Source of the DNA: Brumimicrobium salinarum
Lineage (GTDB): Bacteria; Bacteroidota; Bacteroidia; Flavobacteriales_D; Crocinitomicaceae
NCBI RefSeq assembly: GCF_002844555.1
Contig: NZ_PJNI01000014.1
Span: 1-64,000 of the forward strand
DNA length: 64,000 bases
Direction of reading: 5' to 3'
Shown here piece after piece: positions 56,842 to 64,000 of the stretch (the stretch's first letter is position 1; each line of letters starts with the position of its first letter). The translations under genes were made by a program, and so were the position numbers. The notes beneath the pieces are model-generated. The model was not told the origin of the DNA. It searched no databases and worked only from the letters and a program-made list of their open reading frames with translations.

Positions 56842-57032
56842 ATGTTAACAGTTCCTGTAAAAGAAGGAGAGAATATTGAAAGAGCTCTCAAAAAATACAA
56901 AAAAAGTTTGAAAAAACGGGTAGAATGCGCGAAATTCGAAGAAGAAAAGAGTTTATTAAGCCGTCTGTTCAAATGCGTCAACAACGTATTAAAGCTGGAT
57001 ACAAACAACGTATGATTTCGAAAGAAATATAA
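56842..57032 (+). CDS. rpsU: 30S ribosomal protein S21, frameshifted as read
   Basis: As read, the frame starts correctly (MLTVPVKEGENIERALKKYK) but then turns into SLKKRVECAKF, unlike any S21. Adding one A to the A7 run at 56899-56905 restores a 63-residue S21: KKKFEKTGRMREIRRRKEF, then IKPSVQMRQQRIKAGYKQR. Length 191 = 3n-1. The gene has its own promoter and terminator and sits in its usual place before xerC. S21 is expected to be functional, so this is the best evidence that homopolymer frameshifts in the window are read errors, or are rescued by slippage. Confidence 0.85.
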
Positions 57033-57053
57033 CAAGCAACAAAAATATTTTTT

Positions 57054-57085
57054 GAAAAGGAGTTCTTTATGGACTCCTTTTTTTA
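57054..57085 (+). terminator. Terminator of rpsU
   Basis: AAGGAGTTC-tttat-GGACTCCTT followed by a T-run gives a 9-bp stem, 20-odd bp after the rpsU stop. It covers the region upstream of xerC, so the xerC frame's earliest ATG (57069) lies inside the hairpin. Confidence 0.8.
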
Positions 57086-57095
57086 TTTTTATAAT

Positions 57096-57971
57096 ATGTT
57101 GAATTTATTTATCACATATTTAAGTACAGAGAAACGTCTTTCTTTACATTCAATTGTTGCCTATGAAAATGATGTAAGTTCTTTCCTCAGTTTTGTCGGT
57201 GTTGATAGCATAGATGATGTAGGCGAAATATCTTATCAAAACATAAGAGCTTGGATAGTCGAGTTAATAAATGAAGGATGTTCCAATAAAACAGTTAATC
57301 GAAAGCTCTCTTCTTTGAGGGGGTTTTTTAAATGGTTAATGAAAGGCAGTTTTATTGCTGTGGATCCTATGCAGAAGATAAAGGGGCCTAAGCAACATAA
57401 GAGAATACCAGAGTTTGTTAAAGAAGAGGAGATAGACATAGAAAGAATTAATGAGGTTTTCCCTGACTCAATATCAGGTTTGCGAGATAGATTGATTCTA
57501 GAGGTTTTTTATCAAACAGGCATCCGTTTATCTGAATTGATCAATCTTCGTGTGAACGATGTCAATTCTACTTCAATTAAGGTGTTGGGAAAGCGCAACA
57601 AGGAACGATTAGTTCCCTTGTCAGGTCAATTGTATGAAGATTTATTACGTTACATAAGATCTCCGAAAGTCGACCGGAGCCAATCTGATCATGTTTTTCT
57701 TACTGATAAAGGAGACAAGATGTATCCCAATTTTGTATATAGAAAAATGAAATTTTACCTTTCTTTATTAACTAACTTGTCTAAAAGAAGTCCACACATT
57801 CTAAGACATACTTTTGCTACTCACATGTTGAATAATGGAGCGGGATTAGAAACATTGAAAGAGATATTGGGGCACGCTGATTTAAGTGCAACACAGATTT
57901 ACACACACAATTCATTTGATGAAATATCAAAAATATACGATCAGGCTCATCCAAGGGGAGGTAACGAATGA
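57096..57971 (+). CDS. xerC: Tyrosine recombinase XerC
   Basis: A 291-residue recombinase that resolves chromosome dimers. Start taken at 57096 (MLNLFITYLSTEKRLSLHSI), since the ATG at 57069 falls in the rpsU terminator. The SAM-like N-terminal domain is followed by the catalytic domain with Arg in YQTGIRLSELI, Lys in LGKRNKERLV, His-x-x-Arg in HILRHTFATHML, a second His in LGHADLSATQIYTHN, and Tyr in that same block. In many related genomes a hibernation factor gene (hpf) follows; here the next 230 bp hold only the tRNA promoter. Confidence 0.93.
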   Translation: MLNLFITYLSTEKRLSLHSIVAYENDVSSFLSFVGVDSIDDVGEISYQNIRAWIVELINEGCSNKTVNRKLSSLRGFFKWLMKGSFIAVDPMQKIKGPKQHKRIPEFVKEEEIDIERINEVFPDSISGLRDRLILEVFYQTGIRLSELINLRVNDVNSTSIKVLGKRNKERLVPLSGQLYEDLLRYIRSPKVDRSQSDHVFLTDKGDKMYPNFVYRKMKFYLSLLTNLSKRSPHILRHTFATHMLNNGAGLETLKEILGHADLSATQIYTHNSFDEISKIYDQAHPRGGNE

Positions 57972-58102
57972 GGTTGTTAGCGAATGAGGTCATTGTAGAA
58001 GATATTGGTTTACTAATATGAATTTTAATAGATGATTTAAAAGTGATTGAAGTGAGGTGTGTTTTTAAATTATTTTTTTTTATTTTTTTTTTAAAAAAGT
58101 GC

Positions 58103-58132
58103 TTGTTGTAAATTAATTATTTCATACATTTG
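58103..58132 (+). promoter_or_regulatory. Promoter of the tRNA-tuf cluster
   Basis: TTG (58103-58105), a 19-base spacer and TACATTTG (58125-58132) fit the Bacteroidota consensus, about 70 bp before the first tRNA. Confidence 0.75.
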
Positions 58133-58201
58133 CAAACCCGAACGCGTTAACAGAAACAAGTACGGGAGTTCTTTAAAAGATTATTGTACCAAATATTAAT
58201 T

Positions 58202-58275
58202 GCCGATGTAGCTCAGCTGGCTAGAGCAGCTGATTTGTAATCAGCAGGTCGGGGGTTCGAGTCCCTCCATCGGCT
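58202..58275 (+). tRNA. tRNA-Thr (TGT)
   Basis: A full cloverleaf of 74 nt: acceptor GCCGATG/CATCGGC, anticodon stem GCTGA/TCAGC with loop TTTGTAA, and TTCGAGT in the T arm. CCA is not encoded. Confidence 0.96.
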
Positions 58276-58286
58276 CTAAAATTTTT

Positions 58287-58369
58287 GGGGGGATACTCAA
58301 GCGGCCAACGAGGACAGACTGTAAATCTGTTGGTTTTTACCTTCGAAGGTTCGAATCCTTCTCCCCCCA
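58287..58369 (+). tRNA. tRNA-Tyr (GTA)
   Basis: An 83-nt class II tRNA: acceptor GGGGGGA/TCCCCCC, anticodon stem ACAGA/TCTGT with loop CTGTAAA, and a long variable arm (TGGTTTTTACCTTC). Confidence 0.96.
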
Positions 58370-58400
58370 CAAGATTTTAGCAATTAATAAAAATAAATAA

Positions 58401-58473
58401 GCGGGAGTAGCTCAGTTGGTAGAGCGTCAGCCTTCCAAGCTGAGGGTCGCGAGTTCGAGTCTCGTCTCCCGCT
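58401..58473 (+). tRNA. tRNA-Gly (TCC)
   Basis: A 73-nt cloverleaf: acceptor GCGGGAG/CTCCCGC, anticodon stem TCAGC/GCTGA with loop CTTCCAA. Confidence 0.96.
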
Positions 58474-58501
58474 CTTTTTATAGTCTTTTAAATAACTCGC
58501 T

Positions 58502-58573
58502 GCCGATGTAGCTCAGGGGTAGAGTGCTTCCTTGGTAAGGAAGAGGTCACGAGTTCAATTCTCGTCATTGGCT
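58502..58573 (+). tRNA. tRNA-Thr (GGT)
   Basis: A 72-nt cloverleaf: acceptor GCCGATG/CATTGGC with one G-T pair, anticodon stem CTTCC/GGAAG with loop TTGGTAA. Its acceptor is close to that of the first tRNA-Thr. Confidence 0.95.
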
Positions 58574-58595
58574 CGAAATAAGTTAGTGTATTGGG

Positions 58596-58618
58596 AATCA
58601 CTCATTTTTTGGGTGATT
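58596..58618 (+). promoter_or_regulatory. Hairpin between tRNA-Thr and tuf
   Basis: AATCACTC/GGGTGATT (8 bp, one G-T pair) around a T-rich loop. No T-tract follows, so it may be a processing or leader structure rather than a terminator. Confidence 0.35.
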
Positions 58619-58697
58619 ATTTGTGCATGTACAAAGAGATGTTTATTCATCTTGAATGATTATTAATTAAGTATATTAACTAAGTAACAAATAAAAA

Positions 58698-59885
58698 ATG
58701 GCTAAGGAAACATTTAATCGTTCCAAACCACACTTGAACATTGGAACACTCGGTCACGTCGATCATGGTAAGACAACTTTAACTGCTGCTATCGCTGCGG
58801 TTTTATCAGCAAAAGGTTTTGCTGAAGCTCGTGATTTTGACACAATCGACAACGCTCCTGAAGAAAAGGAACGTGGTATTACAATTAACACGTCTCACAT
58901 TGAGTACGAAACAGAGAACAGACACTACGCACACGTAGATTGTCCAGGTCACGCCGATTATGTTAAGAACATGGTTACGGGAGCTGCGCAAATGGATGGA
59001 GCAATATTAGTTGTTGCTGCAACTGATGGGCCAATGCCACAAACACGTGAGCACATTCTTTTAGGACGTCAGGTTGGGGTTCCAAGAGTTGTTGTTTTCA
59101 TGAACAAAGTTGATTTAGTGGATGATGAGGAGCTACTTGAATTAGTTGAGTTAGAGATCAGAGAATTGCTTTCTTTCTATGACTACGATGGTGACAATTC
59201 TCCAGTAATTCAAGGTTCTGCTTTAGGAGCACTTAACGGTGATGAGAAGTGGAGTGAGAAAGTTATGGAATTGATGGACGCTGTTGACTCTTGGATTGAG
59301 TTGCCAGAGCGTGAGGTTGATAAGCCTTTCTTAATGCCTGTTGAGGATGTATTCTCTATTACAGGTCGTGGTACTGTTGCTACAGGTCGTATCGAAACTG
59401 GTGTTATAAACTCTGGTGAAGAAGTTGACCTTCTAGGTATGGGGGACGAAAAGTTAAAATCTGTTGTTACAGGTGTTGAAATGTTCCGTAAAATCTTAGA
59501 TAGAGGTGAAGCAGGAGATAACGTTGGTCTTTTATTAAGAGGTATTGACAAGGCAGATATCCGTCGTGGTATGGTGGTTTGTAAGCCTGGATCTACAACT
59601 CCTCACGCTAAGTTTAAAGCTGAGATTTATGTATTGAAAAAAGAAGAAGGTGGACGTCATACTCCATTCCATAATCGTTACCGTCCACAGTTTTACTTCC
59701 GTACAACTGATGTAACAGGTGAAATTCACTTAAGTGAAGATCGTGATATGGTTATGCCTGGTGATAACGTAACAATTACTGTTGATTTAATTGTTCCTAT
59801 CGCAATGAACAAAGGACTTCGTTTTGCTATCCGTGAAGGTGGAAGAACAGTAGGTGCTGGTCAGGTAACTGAGATCTTAGATTAA
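58698..59885 (+). CDS. tuf: Elongation factor Tu
   Basis: The 395-residue GTPase that delivers aminoacyl-tRNA to the ribosome. GTP motifs: [10 protein letters not shown], the effector segment [24 protein letters not shown] and GSALGAL. Domains 2 and 3 are complete, ending [10 protein letters not shown]. It lies in the conserved Bacteroidota order after four tRNAs, with its own terminator. Confidence 0.98.
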   Translation: MAKETFNRSKPHLNIGTLGHVDHGKTTLTAAIAAVLSAKGFAEARDFDTIDNAPEEKERGITINTSHIEYETENRHYAHVDCPGHADYVKNMVTGAAQMDGAILVVAATDGPMPQTREHILLGRQVGVPRVVVFMNKVDLVDDEELLELVELEIRELLSFYDYDGDNSPVIQGSALGALNGDEKWSEKVMELMDAVDSWIELPEREVDKPFLMPVEDVFSITGRGTVATGRIETGVINSGEEVDLLGMGDEKLKSVVTGVEMFRKILDRGEAGDNVGLLLRGIDKADIRRGMVVCKPGSTTPHAKFKAEIYVLKKEEGGRHTPFHNRYRPQFYFRTTDVTGEIHLSEDRDMVMPGDNVTITVDLIVPIAMNKGLRFAIREGGRTVGAGQVTEILD

Positions 59886-59904
59886 GATTTAATAAATTAT
59901 AAAG

Positions 59905-59933
59905 ACGGGGAGTTGATAAAGCTCCCCGTTTTT
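59905..59933 (+). terminator. Terminator of tuf
   Basis: ACGGGGAG-ttgataaag-CTCCCCGT followed by five T, a perfect 8-bp GC-rich stem. It ends 5 bp before tRNA-Trp, so tRNA-Trp and secE depend on read-through or on a promoter overlapping the hairpin. Confidence 0.85.
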
Positions 59934-59937
59934 AACT

Positions 59938-60010
59938 ACGGGTGTAGCTCAGTTGGTAGAGTACTGGTCTCCAAAACCATTGGTCGTGGGTTCGAATCCT
60001 ACCGCCCGTG
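59938..60010 (+). tRNA. tRNA-Trp (CCA)
   Basis: A 73-nt cloverleaf: acceptor ACGGGTG/CGCCCGT with one G-T pair, anticodon loop CTCCAAA, T arm GTGGGTTCGAATCCTAC. The outer pair of the anticodon stem is a C-T mismatch. Its place between tuf and secE is usual for the phylum. Confidence 0.94.
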
Positions 60011-60025
60011 CTAATAATATAGAAA

Positions 60026-60238
60026 GTGGCAAATATTGTAAATTATATTCAAGACACATACCATGAACTAGCTCACAAAGTGAGTTGGCCAACATGGACA
60101 GAGTTACAGAATAATACTATAATTGTAGTTATTGGTTCTGTAATATTTTCCTTACTTATATTTGTAATGGATTTTATATTTGGAATAAATCCATCCACAT
60201 ACTTTTGGAAAGGTGTGCTTGGACTGATTTATCCATAA
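60026..60238 (+). CDS. secE: Preprotein translocase subunit SecE
   Basis: A 70-residue protein with a GTG start. It has the short form with one membrane helix: an amphipathic YHELAHKVSWPTWTELQNNT segment, the SecE signature, then IIVVIGSVIFSLLIFVMDFIF. It lies between tRNA-Trp and nusG as usual and clamps SecY in the membrane channel. Confidence 0.95.
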   Translation: MANIVNYIQDTYHELAHKVSWPTWTELQNNTIIVVIGSVIFSLLIFVMDFIFGINPSTYFWKGVLGLIYP

Positions 60239-60268
60239 TTGTTTTACTGAGGTATTAAGAGGTTAGCA

Positions 60269-60820
60269 GTGGAAGAAGTAAAGAAAAGATGGTACGTTGT
60301 TCGCGCAATAAGCGGGAAAGAAAACATGGTTAAGGAATATCTTGAGATGGAAATTAATAGACAAAAACTGTCTGACTATTTCGGTCAAATTTTGATTCCA
60401 ACTGAAAAGGTTTTTCAAATACGTAACGGTAAAAAAATATCCAAAGAGAAAACTTTTTTGCCAGGTTATGTTCTCGTCGAAACTGCACTTGTTGGTGAGG
60501 TGCCACATGTTATAAAAGGTGTACCGAACGTTATTGGTTTCTTAGGAGCCGAAAAACATGGTGATCCTCTTCCTATGCGTAAATCTGAAGTAAACAGAAT
60601 TCTTGGTAAAGTTGATGAACTGACGGAAAACGAAGAGGAGATGAAAATACCTTTCGTAGTTGGTGAGTCAGTCAAGGTAGTAGATGGACCTTTCAATAAT
60701 TTTAACGGTACTATCGAAGAAATTAATGAAGAGAAAAAGAAGCTTAAAGTTATGGTGAAAATTTTTGGGCGTAAAAACCTTGTTGAATTGAGCTATATGC
60801 AAGTTGATAAAGAAAGTTAA
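60269..60820 (+). CDS. nusG: Transcription termination/antitermination protein NusG
   Basis: A 183-residue protein with a GTG start. The NGN domain opens with RWYVVRAISGKENMVKEYLE, and the KOW domain is VVGESVKVVDGPFNNFNGTI. It binds RNA polymerase to raise processivity and links it to Rho or the ribosome. It sits 30 bp after secE. Confidence 0.96.
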   Translation: MEEVKKRWYVVRAISGKENMVKEYLEMEINRQKLSDYFGQILIPTEKVFQIRNGKKISKEKTFLPGYVLVETALVGEVPHVIKGVPNVIGFLGAEKHGDPLPMRKSEVNRILGKVDELTENEEEMKIPFVVGESVKVVDGPFNNFNGTIEEINEEKKKLKVMVKIFGRKNLVELSYMQVDKES

Positions 60821-60834
60821 TAAGTATTTTAACC

Positions 60835-60880
60835 AGTAGGAGTGACGGTGATGATTAAAGCTTCCCATCGATACGGTCAT
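60835..60880 (+). promoter_or_regulatory. Candidate L1-binding leader of rplK-rplA
   Basis: The 86-bp gap before rplK can fold as two short stacked helices, TGAC/GTCA outside and GATG/CATC inside, separated by an asymmetric internal loop (GGT ... GATACG). This is the general shape of L1 autoregulatory sites. The match is by eye only. Confidence 0.4.
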
Positions 60881-60906
60881 GTTAGTACTACACAAATTAT
60901 ATATAA

Positions 60907-61347
60907 ATGGCTAAAGAAGTAGCAGGTTTGATCAAATTACAGATCAAAGGTGGTGCAGCAAATCCTTCTCCGCCCGTTGGTCCCGCACTTGGTGCAAAAG
61001 GGGTTAACATCATGGAGTTCTGTAAGCAGTTTAACTCAAGAACTCAAGATAGGGCAGGAAAAGTATTACCCGTTGTAATCACAGTTTATAGTGACAAGTC
61101 GTTCGACTTTATCATTAAAACACCCCCAGCAGCAGTTCAAATTTTAGAAGCAGCTAAAACTAAGAAAGGTTCAGCTGAACCAAACCGTGTTAAGGTGGCA
61201 AGCCTTTCATGGGATCAAGTAAAAGCAATAGCTGAAGATAAAATGACTGATTTAAATTGTTTTACAGTTGAGTCAGGTATGAAAATGGTTGCTGGTACAG
61301 CAAGAAGTATGGGAGTAACTGTAAAAGGAGAATTTCCAAAAAACTAA
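60907..61347 (+). CDS. rplK: 50S ribosomal protein L11
   Basis: A 146-residue protein. The N-terminal domain has [15 protein letters not shown], and the C-terminal rRNA-binding domain ends with [13 protein letters not shown]. It forms the GTPase-associated centre with L10 and L7/L12. First gene of the rplKAJL group. Confidence 0.97.
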   Translation: MAKEVAGLIKLQIKGGAANPSPPVGPALGAKGVNIMEFCKQFNSRTQDRAGKVLPVVITVYSDKSFDFIIKTPPAAVQILEAAKTKKGSAEPNRVKVASLSWDQVKAIAEDKMTDLNCFTVESGMKMVAGTARSMGVTVKGEFPKN

Positions 61348-61359
61348 AAAACATTAATC

Positions 61360-62055
61360 ATGGGACGTATTTCTAAAAAAAGAAAAGAAGCGCTTTCTAA
61401 AATTGATTTTGGAAAGACGTATTCGTTGACTGAAGCATGTGATTTAGTGAAGGAAATCACTAATGCAAAATTCGATGCTTCTGTTGATCTTAGTATTCGT
61501 TTGGGTGTGGACCCTAGAAAAGCGAATCAAATGGTAAGAGGAACCGTTGCTTTACCTCACGGAACTGGTAAGGATATCAAAGTTTTAGTGCTTTGTACTC
61601 CTGATAAAGAAGAGGAGGCTAAAGCAGCAGGTGCTGATTACGTTGGTTTAGACGAATATATTGAAAAGATAAAAGGTGGATGGACTGATGTCGATGTTAT
61701 TATCACTATGCCATCTGTAATGGGTAAAGTTGGTGCTCTAGGTCGTGTATTAGGACCAAGAGGACTTATGCCAAACCCAAAAACTGGTACTGTTACAATG
61801 GATGTAGCAAAAGCTGTTCAAGAAGTTAAAGCTGGTAAAATTGATTTCCGTGTTGATAAATACGGTATTGTTCATACAAATATTGCGAAAGTTTCTTTTG
61901 ATGGAAATAAAATATTGGACAATGCTAATGAGTTATTAACGACGTTAGTTAAAATGAAACCATCTGCAGCTAAAGGAACATATATCAGAAGTATATACAT
62001 GAGTTCTACTATGAGCCCAAGTATTCAAATTGATGCGAAATCTATTGTCGCTTAA
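61360..62055 (+). CDS. rplA: 50S ribosomal protein L1
   Basis: A 231-residue protein of the L1 stalk. [26 protein letters not shown] and [18 protein letters not shown] are its signatures. It starts 12 bp after rplK. In many bacteria it represses its own operon by binding the rplK leader. Confidence 0.97.
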   Translation: MGRISKKRKEALSKIDFGKTYSLTEACDLVKEITNAKFDASVDLSIRLGVDPRKANQMVRGTVALPHGTGKDIKVLVLCTPDKEEEAKAAGADYVGLDEYIEKIKGGWTDVDVIITMPSVMGKVGALGRVLGPRGLMPNPKTGTVTMDVAKAVQEVKAGKIDFRVDKYGIVHTNIAKVSFDGNKILDNANELLTTLVKMKPSAAKGTYIRSIYMSSTMSPSIQIDAKSIVA

Positions 62056-62066
62056 AATTTTTAATT

Positions 62067-62588
62067 ATGAATAGAGAAGAAAAAGCGCAGTACATTGACG
62101 ATTTAACAGCAGATTTAAGTGAAGCAGGTGTGTTCTATTTAGCGGATACATCTGAACTTACAGTTGAGAAAATCAACGAACTTCGAGGAAGATGCTTCAA
62201 AAATGGTGTTAGTTTAAGAGTAATTAAAAATACTTTACTCGAAAAAGCTATCGACCGTGTTGAAGGTAAAGAACTTGGAGAATTGGTTGGGGTTCTTTCT
62301 GGACCAACTTCTATTATGTTTGCTGAAGTAGGTAATGCGCCTGCTAAAGTTATCAAAGAATTCCGTAAAAAGAACGATAAGCCTATTCTTAAAGCAGCTT
62401 ATGTAGAAGAAACGATTTACCTAGGTGATGAAAATCTGAATACATTAACTGAAATTAAGAGTAAGGATGAGCTTATTGGAGATATTATTACCTTACTTCA
62501 AAGCCCAGCTAAAAACGTTGTTAGCGGACTTAAAGGACAGGGTGGTAAAATTGCTGGAATCCTTAAAACGCTCTCGGAAAGAGCTTAA
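62067..62588 (+). CDS. rplJ: 50S ribosomal protein L10
   Basis: A 173-residue protein that carries the L7/L12 dimers. Family features are FYLADTSELTVEKINELRG, LRVIKNTLLEKAI and GPTSIMFA. Only 11 bp separate it from rplA, so there is no room for the long L10-binding leader seen in gammaproteobacteria. Confidence 0.97.
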   Translation: MNREEKAQYIDDLTADLSEAGVFYLADTSELTVEKINELRGRCFKNGVSLRVIKNTLLEKAIDRVEGKELGELVGVLSGPTSIMFAEVGNAPAKVIKEFRKKNDKPILKAAYVEETIYLGDENLNTLTEIKSKDELIGDIITLLQSPAKNVVSGLKGQGGKIAGILKTLSERA

Positions 62589-62629
62589 GTATTATTAATT
62601 ATTATAGAACCTTTTTAAAATAAAATAAA

Positions 62630-63004
62630 ATGGCTGAATTGAAAGAAATCGCTGAAACATTAGTTAACCTTACAGTAAAAGACGTTAACGAATTAGCAAA
62701 CATCTTAAAAGATGAGTATGGTATCGAACCTGCAGCTGCTGCTGTAGCTGTTGCTGGCGGTGGTGCTGGTGGTGGTGATGCCGCTGAAGAAAAAACTGAG
62801 TTTGACGTAATCCTTAAAGCTGCCGGAGGTAGTAAATTGGCTGTCGTTAAATTAGTGAAAGAATTAACTGGTCTTGGCTTGAAAGAAGCTAAAGAATTAG
62901 TTGACAGTGCTCCATCTCCATTGAAAGAAGGAGTAGCGAAAGACGAAGCAGAAAGCCTTAAATCTTCATTAGAAGAAGCAGGAGCTGAAGTTGAAGTTAA
63001 GTAG
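62630..63004 (+). CDS. rplL: 50S ribosomal protein L7/L12
   Basis: A 124-residue protein. N-terminal dimerisation domain, Ala/Gly-rich hinge ([20 protein letters not shown]), and C-terminal factor-binding domain ([33 protein letters not shown]). It recruits translation GTPases. Confidence 0.98.
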   Translation: MAELKEIAETLVNLTVKDVNELANILKDEYGIEPAAAAVAVAGGGAGGGDAAEEKTEFDVILKAAGGSKLAVVKLVKELTGLGLKEAKELVDSAPSPLKEGVAKDEAESLKSSLEEAGAEVEVK

Positions 63005-63020
63005 TAACAACACTTATTTT

Positions 63021-63066
63021 ACAGTACAGGCATCCTCGATTTTCGGGATGCCTTGTGCTGTTTTAA
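63021..63066 (+). terminator. Hairpin between rplL and rpoB, partial terminator or attenuator
   Basis: ACAGTACAGGCATCC and GGATGCCTTGTGCTGT pair around a 11-base loop, followed by TTT. The 48-bp distance to rpoB and the conserved gene order suggest an attenuator that lowers polymerase synthesis relative to ribosomal proteins. Confidence 0.75.
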
Positions 63067-63113
63067 TGCATTTATACGCATACGGTACTTTTTTCTAACA
63101 AAAATACGTAGTC

Positions 63114-64000
63114 TTGGCAACATCAAATAATATCGCTACAAGAATTAATTTCGCTTCTAGCAAAAGTGTTTTTGAATATCCTGACTTTTTGGATGTTCAA
63201 TTAAAATCATTTCGTGAGTTTTTTCAACTTGAAACAACTCCAGATAATAGAGAAAAAGAGGGACTCTTTAAAGTTTTTTCTGAAAACTTCCCCATTACTG
63301 ATACAAGAAATCAGTTTGTCCTTGAGTTCTTGGACTATTTTATAGATCCGCCTCGCTACTCTATCGAAGAGTGTATTGAACGTGGATTAACTTACAGTGT
63401 GCCATTAAAGGCCAAATTAAAACTGTATTGTACTGATCCAGAACATGAGGATTTCGAAACTATTGTTCAAGATGTATATCTTGGAACAATTCCATATATG
63501 ACCCCAAAAGGTTCATTTGTTGTTAACGGTGCTGAACGTGTTATCGTTTCTCAATTACACCGTTCTCCTGGTGTTTTCTTTGGTCAATCCAGACATGCTA
63601 ACGGAACAAAATTGTATTCCGCTAGAATTATACCTTTTAAAGGTTCGTGGATTGAATTTGCTACTGACATTAATAATGTCATGTATGCTTACATTGATCG
63701 TAAAAAGAAATTACCTGTAACCACTTTGTTTAGAGCAATTGGTTACGAAAGTGATAAAGACATTTTAGAGATTTTTGACCTTGCTGATGAAGTTAAGGCA
63801 ACTAAAACTAATCTTAAAAAAGTTCTAGGTAGAAAACTTGCTGCAAGGGTTCTTAAATCATGGATCGAAGATTTCGTTGATGAGGATACTGGAGAAGTTG
63901 TTTCCATAGAACGTAATGAAGTTATACTTGATCGAGATACTGTACTCGATAAAGACAATATTGAAGAAATAATTGAGGCCGGAACAAAAACTATAATCCT
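63114..64000 (+). CDS. rpoB: RNA polymerase beta subunit, 5' part
   Basis: The frame stays open from a TTG at 63114 to the window edge (295 codons), so the gene is cut by the window. The N-terminus reads [20 protein letters not shown], followed by typical beta-subunit blocks: [75 protein letters not shown], and [24 protein letters not shown] start is chosen because no ATG lies near and the first residues match the family. Confidence 0.96.
   Translation, partial: MATSNNIATRINFASSKSVFEYPDFLDVQLKSFREFFQLETTPDNREKEGLFKVFSENFPITDTRNQFVLEFLDYFIDPPRYSIEECIERGLTYSVPLKAKLKLYCTDPEHEDFETIVQDVYLGTIPYMTPKGSFVVNGAERVIVSQLHRSPGVFFGQSRHANGTKLYSARIIPFKGSWIEFATDINNVMYAYIDRKKKLPVTTLFRAIGYESDKDILEIFDLADEVKATKTNLKKVLGRKLAARVLKSWIEDFVDEDTGEVVSIERNEVILDRDTVLDKDNIEEIIEAGTKTII

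Noticed and set aside
62056-62066. An L10 autoregulatory leader before rplJ
   Set aside because: Only 11 bp separate rplA and rplJ, too short for the known L10-binding structure.

Overview
The window comes from an AT-rich member of the Bacteroidota, most likely Flavobacteriales. Four observations support this. There are type IX secretion (T9SS) cargo domains and a PorP/SprF-type protein. Several promoters match the Bacteroidota pattern TTG-N19-21-TAnnTTTG. The menaquinone genes menA and menC are present. The right edge has the conserved order rpsU-xerC-tRNAs-tuf-tRNA-Trp-secE-nusG-rplKAJL-rpoB. I cannot name a genus from sequence alone.

Layout. 1-5000: a minus-strand grasp-with-spasm (graspetide-type) RiPP cluster: two tandem precursors, an ATP-grasp ligase, a small unknown protein, a SPASM-domain partner, a periplasmic esterase, and the start of a C39 peptidase-containing exporter. 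A decayed second C39 fragment lies upstream. 5000-11000: odhB/odhA and an aspartate kinase. 11000-12300: a RAYT (REP-associated tyrosine transposase) flanked on both sides by palindromic repeats. 12300-23730: a D-2-hydroxyacid dehydrogenase and a cell-surface block (collagen-like/S74 protein, beta-barrel, T9SS type A protein, 2267-residue PKD-repeat protein). 23900-29800: uvrC, a PIN-type toxin-antitoxin pair, a DUF2480 protein, a GxxExxY protein, menA-menC. 29800-36000: two 7TMR-DISM/SpoIIE signalling paralogues, an M28 peptidase and a small membrane protein. 36000-42200: a T9SS type B protein with its PorP/SprF partner, a GAF/HisKA_2 protein, an acyltransferase. 42200-46200: hpt-adk-obgE-PAP2 divergent from purK. 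46200-57000: a propeller/PAS/SpoIIE regulator, DUF2851-PspC, an AGCS symporter with an extra N-terminal domain, an HhH protein, an acyl-CoA dehydrogenase. 56800-64000: rpsU, xerC, five tRNAs and the translation/transcription genes into rpoB.

Two themes go beyond routine annotation. First, at least six genes (gwsG, the second precursor, the PIN toxin, an M28 peptidase, the signal peptide of a T9SS protein, and rpsU) each become intact if one A or T is added to a homopolymer; every one has a length of 3n-1. Because rpsU is among them, the simplest reading is undercalled homopolymers in the assembly, so these 'broken' genes should be treated as probably intact. Transcriptional slippage is the biological alternative. 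Second, two signalling proteins look catalytically dead while keeping their architecture: one SpoIIE paralogue beside a canonical copy, and a HisKA_2 protein with a degraded ATPase domain.

The most interesting system is the RiPP cluster. It has paired precursors sharing a W[YF]DKDS core motif, a strong hairpin terminator between them, an esterase that might act on ester-linked product, and an exporter gene that appears broken by a short insertion.
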